64,000 nucleotides of DNA, from NCBI GenBank assembly GCA_910589415.1, contig OU342635.1:40636929-40700928 (forward strand), written 5' to 3'. Below, piece after piece: positions 50,030-60,890 of this stretch; the stretch's first letter is position 1; every line of letters begins with the position of its first letter. Both the position numbers and the translations under genes were made by a program. The notes beneath the pieces were generated by a model that saw only the letters and a list, made by a program, of their open reading frames with translations, was not told the DNA's origin and did not search any database. Source of the DNA: Malachius bipustulatus. Taxonomy: Eukaryota; Arthropoda; Insecta; Coleoptera; Melyridae.

Positions 50030-51884
50030 GTTAGGAAGATTCCGTTGCGGCATTTATAGAGTTTTACTGCATTTTGATCGATGTAGTTTGTTTATTTAAA
50101 AGGGCCTGCCTCGGGGATGCTCGTTAAATAAGTAACGGACCGTTTGTTGTTTGTCGGTTAATTATTTAACGGGTTGTTCTTGAAGCCGGTTTTGTTGGTT
50201 ATTTATTGGTTTCTTTGAAGGATTGTTTATTGTTTGTTGATGTAATTAACGAGGAATTATGTTCTTGTTCTATGCATGTGCATAACTGCATATTGATTAT
50301 TTTGTTTTCGATACTTCTGGAAAATTTGTTTTAGATGTTACTTACGGGGATATCGGAATACTCGGGAGATAGGTGTTTTTGATTGTTATAAGGCCAGTAA
50401 AATTTATGATTTTATTTGTCTTATTTAACGATTTCTCTTATCTGTTACAGTGGGTATTATAAAGGCCTATTAAACTAACGGGTAGATTAGATTTCTGAGG
50501 CCATTTAGAAAGAAGGTATCGATTAGATGGAAATTTTGTTAATTTGATTATTCTTGGTATAAAAATTATTACAAAAATGTTAATAAAAGTAATTTGACAT
50601 CGATATTAGCTTTAAAAAGGCCACATAAATCTGCCCATTAACTTGATGGGCCGTTATAATACCCACTGTTAGAGTTTCTGAGATCCTCTTAAACAAACTT
50701 ACATTGTAGATTGTTCAAGCATGAATGCATGAATCTTTGGTAAAAAAAGTGCTCTAGAATTATTATTCTGCCTAAAAATGTTCTTGCATTATAAAAAAAC
50801 AACTACTTACGCATAATTCTCTTAATTTTGCTTACATTCTCATAATTAACAATCCTTCAAACAAGTGATTGAGACTGTTTTATAAACTTTTCATTAAGCG
50901 TTTAATGAGCCATTAATTTTAACCCCCCCCCCCCCCGGTCTAGTTATAAAACTTATAATGCAATGTTATACTTATAATAATTATTGCTATACATTGTTTT
51001 CTCTAGTTCTTAAAAAAAAAATAGTGAGGATTCTGAGGAAGGTGGGGCTGACGTGCAAACTTACTTCTTCTTCCATTTGCCATTTTCGTTCTCCTAGGGG
51101 GTATTGTGATTGTGAAATAGCAATCTGGAAGTCTGTGGTTTTCAATTCATTTTCCCTATTATAGTGGTATGTCTCTGTAAATATTTTGAAATTTATTTTC
51201 TAATAAGTTAGATATAAGACTGAGGGGGAGAGACTTTATAAACTTCTCAAGTTCTCATTATATTTAAGATTGATTTATTGCTTTAATGGCTCGTTAAATT
51301 ACTTAATGAAACCATTTATAATTAGAATCGATTATTAATTTTCTTATCAATCATAAAACTACAATTTCCAAATTTCCTCTCGACTCCTATTTATTTGTAC
51401 AATGCAAATCGCTTATTATTCCGTAACAATAATGTTTTTTTTATTATTATGTTTACTGTCTTTTTTTCTTCTTTTGTCAATTATTGTGTTTCACAGTCTG
51501 TTAAAGTATGTTTCAATGTACCTATCAAAAAATATCGAGGTCGTTTTTCAAATTATATTTCTCTTTTGTCAAGAAGATTTTCATAACACTGCTGGTGTGA
51601 AACATTAGTAACTAAAAAGTGAATCGTATTTGACAAAAGAGGAATTTAATCTCAAAAACAACACTGACATTATTTTTTGATAAATAGGAAAATAATTTGA
51701 CAGAAATTGTGAAACACGATAAGTGGCGAAAGAAAAAAGTTATAATTTTAGCTTGCGCTTAGATCTTTTGCTATGTTTTTTGCACTGTGCAATAGTACCT
51801 GAATTTTCTTTCTGTTAGCTGTTAGATGTAACTTAAGGCAACCCGGACAGGGCGATGAGGCTAACGTGGGCGATTGTTTTTCAG
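50030..51884. other. Intron before transmembrane exons
   Basis: 1.86 kb. Holds a 221-bp MITE (50448-50668) and a poly-C run near 50922-50936. No third transmembrane exon could be found. Confidence 0.6.
50448..50668. mobile_element. MITE with TTA target duplication
   Basis: Terminal inverted repeats start CAGTGGGTATTATAA and extend imperfectly for about 40 bp. The element is flanked by TTA at 50445-50447 and 50669-50671. A 3-bp TWA duplication is typical of PIF/Harbinger-related MITEs. No coding capacity. Confidence 0.8.
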
Positions 51885-52043
51885 GTACTATTGCCCCGGC
51901 CCGTGAAATCCCTAAAGAAGACACCATTCAAATCATCCTGATGAACCTAAACCTTGTAGTCCCCGTATTGGCGGCCGTGCTCGTCATTATAGTTGCCATT
52001 ATCGTGATTTGTGTGTTGCGAAGCAAGGGAAATTACAACAAAG
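51885..52043 (+). CDS. Dscam1: Dscam1 alternative transmembrane exon TM.1 (fly exon 17.1-like)
   Basis: 159 nt. GTIAPAREIPKEDTIQIILM juxtamembrane, then a hydrophobic helix (LNLVVPVLAAVLVIIVAIIV, continuing ICVL) and RSKGNYNK stop-transfer. Matches the fly form with the LNLVVPV motif. Known: the two fly forms differ in dendritic versus axonal targeting. Donor G|gtacag; mutually exclusive with TM.2. Confidence 0.96.
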
Positions 52044-52073
52044 GTACAGTTGCCTCTGTCTTGTCTGTTGTAG

Positions 52074-52265
52074 GGACCATCGCCCCGGACAGAGAGGCCC
52101 CGACGGTCCGACTGCTGTTCCCGTGGGTGCCCGACTGGATCGACTGGAATATCGCCGTCCCTGTCGCCGCCACATTCATTGTCGTTGTTGTCGGAGTTAT
52201 TGTTATTTGTGTCGCTTTAACTCGCAGGGGACACGGACCCCTGCAGACCAGACTGACCAGCGACT
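52074..52265 (+). CDS. Dscam1: Dscam1 alternative transmembrane exon TM.2 (fly exon 17.2-like)
   Basis: 192 nt. GTIAPDREAPTVRLLFPWVP and DWIDWN before a helix (IAVPVAATFIVVVVGVIVIC), then ALTRRGHGPLQTRLTSD. Ends in T, not G (T|gtatgt), so the next residue is Tyr (TAT) instead of Asp (GAT): the cytoplasmic tail starts YDVVYN with TM.2 and DDVVYN with TM.1. Starts 30 nt after TM.1 ends. Confidence 0.95.
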
Positions 52266-52379
52266 GTATGTTTGTGGATCGGCTTGATTTTTATTTCGTT
52301 TTTTGTTCTCTTTTCTTTGTTTTTTAATCTCACAGCTACAATACGAATGTAAAATGATTGATCGATTACTGTTTTTCAG

Positions 52380-52535
52380 ATGACGTCGTTTACAATCAAT
52401 CTTGCAACGCCGCTTCCACTCTGGACAAGCGTCGCCCCGATCTGAGGGACGAGCTCGGCTATATCGCCCCTCCAAACAGGAAACTCCCGCCCGTGCCAGG
52501 ATCTAATTATAATACTTGTGATAGAATAAAGCGAG
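52380..52535 (+). CDS. Dscam1: Dscam1 cytoplasmic exon 1
   Basis: 156 nt. DDVVYNQSCNAASTLDKRRP, RDELGYIAPPNRKLPPVPGS and NYNTCDRIKRG. RKLPPVP is an SH3-type proline motif (fly Dscam1 tail recruits the adaptor Dock); VVYN and GYIAPP are Tyr motifs. Almost invariant relative to the fly protein. Donor G|gtagtg. Confidence 0.97.
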
Positions 52536-53121
52536 GTAGTGTTTTAAGTAAGATCGAACATTCGCTTTTTAGCATGCTTATTTATTTCTCTCAGTTCTCT
52601 TTAATAGTTGAAGCGGTGTGCGTATTCATTATTATCAGTCAAGTTTCAAGGACTTTAACTGTTAAGTTAACGTTAGAGGGTTGTGATGAAATATTATAAG
52701 GCGTATTCTGAAATTCATCAGCAAATCTGATGAAAACAATCAAGGAAAGTAGAAAAAAATAGAAGACAAAAAAAGGTTTTAACGCTCATAAAAGCTGAAA
52801 AAGAAGTAGAAAAATCAACTCTAATTAATCATAACTACTCAAGGAAACAATAATGAAGTTACTTATGTTTGTAGAATGTCCTTGAAGCTTGATTAGTTTT
52901 TTCATCATTCTCATATCGTAATTACTGTCGAGTACATGATTTGCAGCTGCTGCGCTGGGACCATTTCCGATTACAATTATTTATCAGTTTATTATGTTTC
53001 TCCTTTTCTTTTTCTTTGCTATGTGTGTTGTAGTCGTAGTATTACTGTTCGAAAATTAGGCAAATAACCTGTCTAAAGGACATAAAAGTGCTTTTTTCAC
53101 CACCACATTATTAAATTAAAG
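52536..53121. other. Cytoplasmic intron 1
   Basis: 586 nt of AT-rich sequence; nothing recognised. Confidence 0.5.
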
Positions 53122-53223
53122 GAGGTCATTATCGTTGTCATTCCACCTGGGATCCCAGGCGCAATTTGTACGAGGAGTTGAGAAGCCGCAGGGGTTCCAA
53201 TGAGACTGTGCATACTCACAGAG
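53122..53223 (+). CDS. Dscam1: Dscam1 cytoplasmic exon 2
   Basis: 102 nt. GGHYRCHSTWDPRRNLYEEL then RSRRGSNETVHTHR. HSTWDPRRN and LYEEL match the fly tail, but the PPVP-containing stretch that follows in fly is replaced. The length is a multiple of three, so skipping keeps frame; the equivalent fly region is alternatively included. Confidence 0.92.
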
Positions 53224-53831
53224 GTAAACGTTCAGATGTTTAATTTGCGAGAATGACTTATATTATTGATATCCGGCTTAGGTGCTTTTGTCTCGATCTA
53301 TTAGTGTGACTAACCAAGCAAGTATTTTCCGGTTTTTTTTTGTGGACTCACTGTCACTACTACTAACAACTACCTAACAACTGTGACCTTTAATCTATAG
53401 GTACTATTGTAAATAGTGTCATGTACATCTTATTCTTCTGTAATTAAGTAATTAATTAATCAATATGGGTACATCATCATTGAGTTTGTATCAAAGTATT
53501 GTTTGTTATCTTTTATATAGTAACACAGTAACTTGAAAGTATTAGTATTTAGATGATTTGTATTATAACGAAATAATTGAATTGATTTGACTTGAGTAAT
53601 TGAAAGAACACAGTAAGTTATATTATAACAAAACAATAAAAAAAATCATTCTTCATCGACCAATCATAAAAAGTAATGTATGTTAAAGCATGGCAAAGCT
53701 GACCCGCTTCTTAAACCATCATCCTATTATTTCGATTAATTTCTTTTGCTACTCGCATCCATCGATCATCAGCATCTTTCATCAAACGATCCCGTTCCCG
53801 GAACGCCCAAGATTAACCCGTAAAATTGTAG
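53224..53831. other. Cytoplasmic intron 2
   Basis: 608 nt. Nothing recognised apart from AT-rich runs; the acceptor side (TAAAATTGTAG) has a weak pyrimidine tract. Confidence 0.5.
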
Positions 53832-54053
53832 GAATGGACGACGAGATTTGCCCCTATGCAACCTTCCATCTGCTCGGCTTCAGAGAGGAGATGGACCCTA
53901 GCAAGGCCATGCAGTTCCAGACATTCCCTCATCCCCATTCCGGGACCATGGGACCTTCAGGCATGAACACACCACACCAGGTTCACTCACGATCCGGATC
54001 ACAATCGATGCCCAGACAGAATAACCGACGTTACGATAGAGTTGGATCTCAAG
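53832..54053 (+). CDS. Dscam1: Dscam1 cytoplasmic exon 3
   Basis: 222 nt. GMDDEICPYATFHLLGFREE, MDPSKAMQFQTFPHPHSGTM, HQVHSRSGSQSMPRQNNRRY and DRVGSQ. EICPYATFHLLGF is the most conserved tail motif; SRSGSQSMPR offers phosphorylation sites. Poor acceptor; a start further upstream in the same frame is open but not conserved, so the short form was chosen. Confidence 0.93.
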
Positions 54054-55563
54054 GTTTGTTGCGTTATTTTTAATAAAAACAGCACCCCAAACTGGCTTTA
54101 ACGAATCTTCAACCTCGACTAGAGTCCTGCCGAGAACTGATTCCTCACGGAATCTTTTATTATTTTTCTCTGTTAGGGTAATTATTTCAAGCTCGGCTCG
54201 TTTTAGATCTGGGAAAGGTATGCAAGTCACCACGTCAGTCTATGACAGTGTTTTTCAACCTGTGGATTATCCTCAGTAAAGGTGACAGGCATTCTACCAG
54301 CTCGGATCATTGACTATATCTCATTTAATAACTAGGAGGAGTAAACTGCAAAGTATCATTTACACCACTAAAAGTCACCAGATTAAATCACCAGATTTTT
54401 TTTGGCGGCAAATTTGAATTGAAACAATAATTATTAATAAGGAAGATAGGACTTGTTTTCGGTGTAGGAAGTCTACTTTTCAGGAGAGACTCTACAGCAG
54501 TATCACAAATCATTGTGATTTGCATAATATATCAGTATTATAGTGCTGAATGATTTTCTGAACATAAATAGAATGAAATTGAATAATTTATAGATATTTC
54601 GAAGAATATTAAGGATAATAATAAATTATTAACATTCATATTAAATTGATTGAATTCAATCAAAGTACTTTATTTTAGGCAATAAGTACTTATGTGACAA
54701 ATTTAATGTAACATATAAATAATATATTTTATGTATGTATTATATGACACATAACATCGTAGATAAAGTTTTTATTTTACATTTAATAATATTAATTTTT
54801 GGATAAGTCAATTTTTTCAAACGGTATTATAAACAGCATTTTTCAGTTTTTGTAGGACCAGATTCAAAGTGTGTTGTTGAAACTAACTTTATCACATACA
54901 GCAGTCCCTGTTTGGTCTAAATCCGCACCTTGTTCGATTGGAATATGTTCTTCAATTATTTTATTGGTGAAGTACGCATATAGAGTAGTTTTTCCAAAAT
55001 CTTGTAGGTGACACTGTTTTCTTCCCCGTTTCTTTGGAGGAGACATCCTCTCACTTGTACTTGATGTAGGATTATCCATAATGGCACTTGAAACCGTTTG
55101 CAGGATGAAAATGGAAAGCCAAAAATAATTTCAAAATTCTGAAAAGGATGTCTGTTCTCTAAAAAGAATTGAATGGGCTTCAAAAAGAACTTATTTGGTT
55201 TTGAAAAAACTTTTAAAGAACTTATTTAGAACAACTTATAGGGTTTTGGAAATAACTGATTATAAAACTGATGTGTCACATTCGACCCTGACATTGTAAA
55301 CAATAATGACACAACAATAAAAAAACAAGCGTATATGTAGTGTTGAGCGTTGCATAGATTCAATTTCCTGTACAAGTTTTGCTGGGTGTAATTTTGCCTA
55401 TGAATTGACCAATGAGAAGCATCTTTTTTTGGCGGTTTATTTAAATTTACTCCTCCTAGTTATTAAATAAGGTTTAGTAGAGGTCTAGGCTACTACAAAT
55501 ATTGAGATAAAAACAATGTTATTATTTGCGAAAAATCTTCTAATCGTGTGGCTCGATTATTAG
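54054..55563. other. Cytoplasmic intron 3 with transposon
   Basis: 1.5 kb, of which 54329-55462 is a piggyBac-like element. The extra exon with an EYDDPANCAEED repeat found in fly was not seen. Confidence 0.6.
54329..55462. mobile_element. piggyBac-like non-autonomous element
   Basis: Exact 17-bp terminal inverted repeats TAACTAGGAGGAGTAAA at 54329-54345 and 55446-55462, flanked on both sides by TTAA (54325-54328, 55463-55466), the piggyBac target duplication. Internal minus-strand frames of 71-75 codons (54864-55183) do not look like a transposase. The TIRs do not start with the usual CCC, so the family call is tentative. Confidence 0.7.
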
Positions 55564-55869
55564 GAAACGGCAGTATCTACTCCCCCGGTCCGGAATACGA
55601 CGACCCGGCTAACTGCGCCCCTGAAGATGAGCAATACGGATCTCAATACGGAGGTTACGGTGCCCCCTACGACCAGTACGGCAGTCGCGGTTCGATCGGG
55701 AGACGTTCCCTGGGTTCCCTCAGGATACCGCCTACCAGCAGCAGCCCGGAACCTCCACCACCGCCGCCCCGCAACCACGACCAGAGCTTCAACGATTCCA
55801 AGGACAGCAACGAGATTTCCGAAGCTGAGTGCGACAGGGATCAATTGATCAATAGCCGGACGTACGGAG
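55564..55869 (+). CDS. Dscam1: Dscam1 cytoplasmic exon 4
   Basis: 306 nt. GNGSIYSPGPEYDDPANCAP, EDEQYGSQYGGYGAPYDQYG, SRGSIGRRSLGSLRIPP, PEPPPPPPRNHDQSFNDSKD and SNEISEAECDRDQLINSRTY. Polyproline and repeated Tyr-Gly motifs suggest SH3/WW and kinase contacts. Donor G|gtgagt. Confidence 0.96.
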
Positions 55870-57484
55870 GTGAGTCTCGGTTATTTTTTTCTTGTATAAG
55901 TATTATTGATGATGTAAAAAATATAAATCCAAGGACGTTGTAATCATTTAGCCTGGTTTTTACATTTAACATCCTTGGATTGTTTAATTCGATAGGTTGC
56001 TTGCTTCATTTTTTTAAGCTTGTTTTTGAATGGTCACGTTTTTATTAAGTACACAAGTAAAGTGAAGCATTTTCGATTCATTTTTTTAGCAGTAATTGTT
56101 ACAAACTAGGGGAAGTTACATCATGGAAAAGAAACTGATTTTCTTTATTTCATATCAACTCTGACTGGTTAAAATTCCCGGAGTTGGAGGAATTGAAAAT
56201 GTTCTCATTTGCATCACGTGTGTGTAAAAATAGCAATTTTTATTTGAAAAAAGTAAATAAATAAATTTGGAATTTTTTCAGAAAATGAGCAGGGTAAGTG
56301 ATGAGTTTTCGAGAGTGATGTGTTTGTTTCTTTAGATCTCAATCTCATTCTAAAGGCGGTTATTTCATCTTTCATAACATGGCGTGATCATTTTCTGAAG
56401 TTTTACTCGTGCACGTTGTGTTTTGTGTTAATTTATGTCAATGTGTTTAACTGCATGTTTTCATTTCATTTTTGTTTTTACACTTATTTGTGTTTTGTTT
56501 ATGTGTGTGTCACTAATTTTATTTCATCACATTTTAATTATTATTTTTATGGATCGAACTGTTTGTGCGGAAGTGATTTGCAAACACCAGTCATGTTTCA
56601 TGTGTCATAAATATATCGGGATCATGTTGACAACAATTCCGTACCCAGATGATATTCGTTTGAAGAAGTACTGTTGACAAATAAATTGACATCAAACCTA
56701 GATTTAAAACCTGACAGATCTACTTAAATATTAATGTAGACATTGGGGATTCCCCTTTCTACAAATTTATAAAGTCAAATTAAATCAGCTGATATACAAT
56801 AATAAGTTCTCATTGATGCAATGAAATTGTGTCCTTTACTGTTTCAAAATGTTCCTTATTAATTTTTGTAGGTAATTATTTTGATGTTTTCAACTTATCT
56901 TGAACCAATTTGTCTGCAGTACTTTTTTTGCTAGTAACTTTGATTACTTTGATGTTCTCGACGTTTACTCTTCATCTGTTCTTTCTTTAATCTGTGGAAT
57001 TTCTTGATTATGTTGGCTGACAGCAGCTGCAGTTAATCTCGATTTAGGGTTTCTATCAACTGCCAACTGCCATTGATAATATATTTACAATCAGAACCTA
57101 ATGATCGTAAAAAAAAACGAAATAATTTATTAGAAATATTATAATTATTATCAACACTTCATATATTCAAACTTATACAATAAATAAAATAAACAAATCT
57201 CAATTCTAAGATGTATCCATATCCATAACATTGAAGCCAAATTGTGCTATAATTTTGATCCTTATAATAATTTCCAGTAAATAAATAAATCCACAGATCA
57301 TAAAAGAAGGAGTAGAGCGAGTCATTATCACTATAATCACCAATTTCTTGGTTGTGTCACATTATTTTTGTTTAATTGCAAGTTATATCGATGTATTTGC
57401 AGAGTCACCTCGCATAAATTTGTCAGTTCTGTCTTTAAATTAGTTCGTCTCGTGATCGTGTAGTTAAGTGTGGTTTGTTTTCAG
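55870..57484. other. Cytoplasmic intron 4 with candidate microexon
   Basis: 1.6 kb of AT-rich sequence. The one notable feature is the 12-nt candidate exon at 56282-56293. Confidence 0.6.
56282..56293 (+). CDS. Dscam1: Candidate 12-nt microexon
   Basis: AAAATGAGCAGG is bounded by a strong acceptor (GGAATTTTTTCAG) and a full consensus donor (gtaagtg). Its phase is 1-to-1, so it fits between cytoplasmic exons 4 and 5 and would insert Glu-Asn-Glu-Gln without disturbing frame. Better splice sites than most exons in this gene; still, at 12 nt it could be coincidence. No homologous fly residues recalled. Confidence 0.45.
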
Positions 57485-57545
57485 TATTGAGAGGTAGTTC
57501 AAAGGATGGCATGTCCCACGAAGAGATGCGAAAACTGATTGAGAG
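57485..57545 (+). CDS. Dscam1: Dscam1 cytoplasmic exon 5
   Basis: 61 nt. VLRGSSKDGMSHEEMRKLIE, then AG of a split Arg. The EEMRKLIER motif matches the fly tail. Acceptor TTTTCAG, donor gtcagt. Confidence 0.95.
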
Positions 57546-60128
57546 GTCAGTACTACCAACCAGTTCATTCCCCATAAGAGTGTGACGAATCGTTAACATT
57601 AATCACATCCCTTGCATTGAATATTAATATCAGTTGATTAATTATTATTAATAATACCCTTATTATAGTAACATTTATTAGAGATGTTGAGTTGAGAGAT
57701 TGGGACTTTTTATTTGTCATTAAAATTGGTCTTTTGGTTTGATTATTGTTCATTACTAACTGGGATGATTATTCGAACTTTTCCAATTTTAATGACAGAG
57801 TTTTTCATATAATCGTTTGTCTCTAGTCTCTGTAATAGTGATCATATCGATTTAGAACCCTTCATTTCATATTACTGGTGCTTGTCGTTTTGATGATGAG
57901 AATAATATATTTGAATAATGCTTTGTGATTTCATGAATTCCTCTCAAACAGGAAACTGTAAGTTTGCATAGATTTAAAAAAAAACTGCTTTTTATCTACG
58001 ATTAGTGGCACCTTATTATTATTTATTTTAACTGTGCAACTGTGTGTTTAATTTCAACTTATTACTTTTCACCCTTTTAGTTATAGTTGGTTAGTTAGTC
58101 CTGGATAATTAGTTAATTTATTAATTGCATCCCAAGTGTTCTAACAATTTATTTACACAGCTTAAGGATAAGTAAGTAATCATTCTTGCTTGAAGGTATG
58201 TGTCTGTTAATATCTACGCCCTACTGGTTTCAATCTGATCATCTTTATGAGCTTATCAAGCCCATTAAATAAATACCATTAGATGGACTTATTGGTGAAA
58301 AAATCATTTAGATTGTGTATTGTTGATTATGTAAATGTCTATTGATTTCTAGAGCTGCTTAAAATTGATTGTTTGTTGTTCACCTGTGATTGTTTTCCAT
58401 TAAATGTATTGCAAGAATTTCCCGTTATTTGTTCCATTAATTCTGGAGAGATTCTACAAAGTACTTCAGTGTTGAGAACATAAATTCCATGAAAAAGGCC
58501 TGTCAATTAGATAATAGTCTAAATAAAAAGAATAAGTGACTATCCTCAATGGATATTAAAGGTCATTTATATCGGAGAAGCTCACTCTGTTGACTTATTT
58601 GACAAAATTTATGTAATTCAGTTTTTGATACCTTCTGATGGGCGAAAAATCCTCTTAAAATTCAAAATTATGTCATTAATCTATTCATGTAGGATTTCTA
58701 TTCGCTCAGCTCACAAGTAGAATATTACTATTGTCAACACATTCACACCATAGTCATTCAAAATGATGGGAGGGGGGGGACATAAATGAAGGACTTCCAT
58801 CCACTCATCTCACAAATGAAAGATGCGGGGGGTTCGATCGAGTCAACTCCTCGGTTTAGGCTACCTAGACCGAGAAAAGTGCAAAATCTAGTGAGTCATA
58901 TCCTCATTAGGGGAGACAGAAATTCTAGCCAGCTCAGCTCACTAACTAGTATAGTCGGGTCAGCTCACCGATGTAGATGAAACAGGTATTGGAGTCCCTC
59001 TCTGTTCTCTGGCTTGCATAATTTTTTCTAATGTTTATACAGGGCTTCTCAAAAGTAACGGATAAATTCATTTTCTCAGTTAATATTTGTAAAATAAACA
59101 AAAAACCAAATCAGGTCAAATTTTGAATTTAATTTATGTTCTATTGACGTAACATTTTTATAGAGGGTGTTCCTTGGTTCAGTAATGACGTCTTGCATTT
59201 TTTTTTAATAGGACACCCTGTATATTATTACATTTTCAGATTGTCTGAGAAAATCCAATAAAAATTGTACTGAGTAGCTTTCGAGTTATAAACAAAAGAA
59301 AATCGCAGTTTGTCATTTTCAAAGCAGCTTGTTTTGAAAATGGCTACAGATATCGGAAAACGGCTTATATGTCCCTATCTTAACTTTTCACATGGTATCT
59401 TACTATGTGGATAAAATTTTAATACAGGGTGATGGAAATAATCAGATTTTTAATCGCCCTGTATAAAAATTTCAAGTACTCTGTAAAGTAACACATGAAA
59501 AGTTAAGATAGGGACATGTTAGCCGTTTTTCGATATTTCGAGTCGTTTTCGACCTAAGCTGCTTTGAAAATGGAAAAATGCGATTTTCATTTGTTTATAA
59601 CTCATAACCTACTCAATTTAAACTGCGACAGTAAAAACCATTCTTACTGGATTTTCTCAGACAATCTGAAAATGTAATAATATGCAGGGTGTCCTATTAA
59701 AAAAATATATGCAAGACGTCATTACTGAACCAATGAACACCCTGTAGAAAAAAGGTTACGTCAATAGAACATAAATTAAAATCAAAATTTGACCTCTTTC
59801 ATTTTTTTTTATTTTACAAATATATTAACTGAGAAAATGAATTTATCCATTACTTTTGAGAAGTACTTCCAACTATTGCTCTCTTATCGTTGTTTGCTAC
59901 TTTGATTTTTCCTTATTATTTACTTCCAGTTGAGGTATTCTTGTTTTGAAGGTGATCTTTTAGTGAAACAAATAGGGCTCAGATATTTTTACAGAAACTG
60001 TTAAAGAAAAAGTTATTATCCTTACAATTGGGGGGTGATTGAGAGAATTAAAAAAAAAAAACTGCTTGTTTTTATGTGTGACTTCTCATTGTGACTTCTT
60101 AGTAGCATAGCTTTGTCTGTTTTTTTAG
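57546..60128. other. Last intron
   Basis: 2.6 kb. Contains a long foldback element (59045-59864). No further exon recognised. Confidence 0.7.
59045..59864. mobile_element. Long foldback element (about 400-bp arms)
   Basis: Arms about 59045-59440 and 59470-59864 are reverse complements over nearly their full length (outer ends CTTCTCAAAAGTAACGGAT and its complement), with several internal ACAGGGTG or ACACCCTGT tags. When transcribed as intron it would form a very long hairpin. Confidence 0.88.
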
Positions 60129-60189
60129 AAACGAAACAAGCCAACAAGCAAACGGGGGACTCACAGCCTACGATACTGTGGCAGTGTAA
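60129..60189 (+). CDS. Dscam1: Dscam1 last coding exon and stop
   Basis: The A completes the Arg codon; then NETSQQANGGLTAYDTVAV and TAA at 60187-60189. The C-terminal AYDTVAV (fly AYDTMAV) is conserved and could act as a hydrophobic C-terminal PDZ ligand, an inference. Acceptor TTTTTTAG. Confidence 0.97.
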
Positions 60190-60890
60190 TCTCTAAGGCC
60201 GAGAGATTAAGGACGTCGAGACGGAGCCCTCCTTTTAATTTGCCGATCGCACCATTTCGGTTTGATATTTTTGTTACGCGTCGTGCGATCGTCGAATTAT
60301 TTCTTTGTAGGTACGAAATATTCACTGAATCTTTCGAGACTGACTGTCTTTTGTGAATTTTCTTCAATTAATTAATCAAACTGAGTCGTGTGAATATTTG
60401 TTACGTACAAACGCATTGTGTATATTATTAATTAATATTATTTTTAACTTTAATTATTGAACCAAATAATTTATTTTGTTGCTATTGTTTTGGCTGTCGC
60501 TAGCCGCCATTACGAAACGTACACATTCTGCGCCAAGATTCGGATATGTTTTTGATTTGTAGAGGTAAAATGGTGGCTCAATGTGTTATGTGATATTCCT
60601 GAGGTTTGTGAGTGTTTAAGTCCTGATGATTTCGATTATTTCGAACCGTCTACAGTTTGTTGTTGTTGGTGCCAAAAAGAGAAGAAGATTCATGCTTTCA
60701 GATTTCATACTTCACCACCGATCATCATCATCACCATCATCACTGTAGGCCTCTATTATGTGTTTCGGGGTAGTTTTATTTTCGGTCTGCTTTACGTTGC
60801 GTTTTTCGGTTATTAATCTAGCTTTAGTATACAGTTGGCGATATGGTTTAGTTCTTTTATAATAATAAATATTATATATTGTGCTGTACA
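60190..60890 (+). other. Dscam1: Dscam1 3'UTR (minimum extent)
   Basis: Sequence after the stop. The first AATAAA is at 60864-60869, followed within 40 nt by a GT-rich tract (GTGCTGTACAAGTGTTTG), a plausible polyadenylation site. Later AATAAA signals at 61502-61507 and 62236-62241 allow longer forms; neural genes often use distal sites. Confidence 0.6.

Larger units (their letters stand above)
3438..60189 (+). other. Dscam1: Dscam1 locus, partial (3' two-thirds of the gene)
   Basis: Single transcription unit assembled from about 90 exons on the + strand, all joined in consistent phase. It encodes the extracellular part from Ig3 onward, a single transmembrane pass and the cytoplasmic tail of an insect hypervariable Dscam1, a homophilic cell-surface receptor. 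Known biology: exon 6 gives half of Ig3 and exon 9 gives Ig7, both recognition surfaces; the transmembrane exon affects subcellular targeting. The counts here are 31 exon-6, 38 exon-9 and 2 transmembrane alternatives. Signal peptide, Ig1, exon-4 cluster and exon 5 must lie upstream of position 1. Exon boundaries were set by phase, AG/GT dinucleotides and conservation of the Dscam protein; none is confirmed by RNA data. Confidence 0.97.

Noticed and set aside
50922..50936. Poly-C run
   Set aside because: A simple homopolymer with no associated structure; prone to sequencing error.
51800..51884. Possible third transmembrane exon upstream of TM.1 (good acceptor near 51819 and a CCCGGACAG similarity to TM.2)
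   Set aside because: No hydrophobic stretch, no donor and several stops; the similarity is nine bases only.
60583..60816. 77-codon Cys-rich, partly hydrophobic open frame after the stop codon
   Set aside because: It lies in the likely 3'UTR, has no acceptor that would bring it in as an alternative last exon, and shows no recognisable domain.
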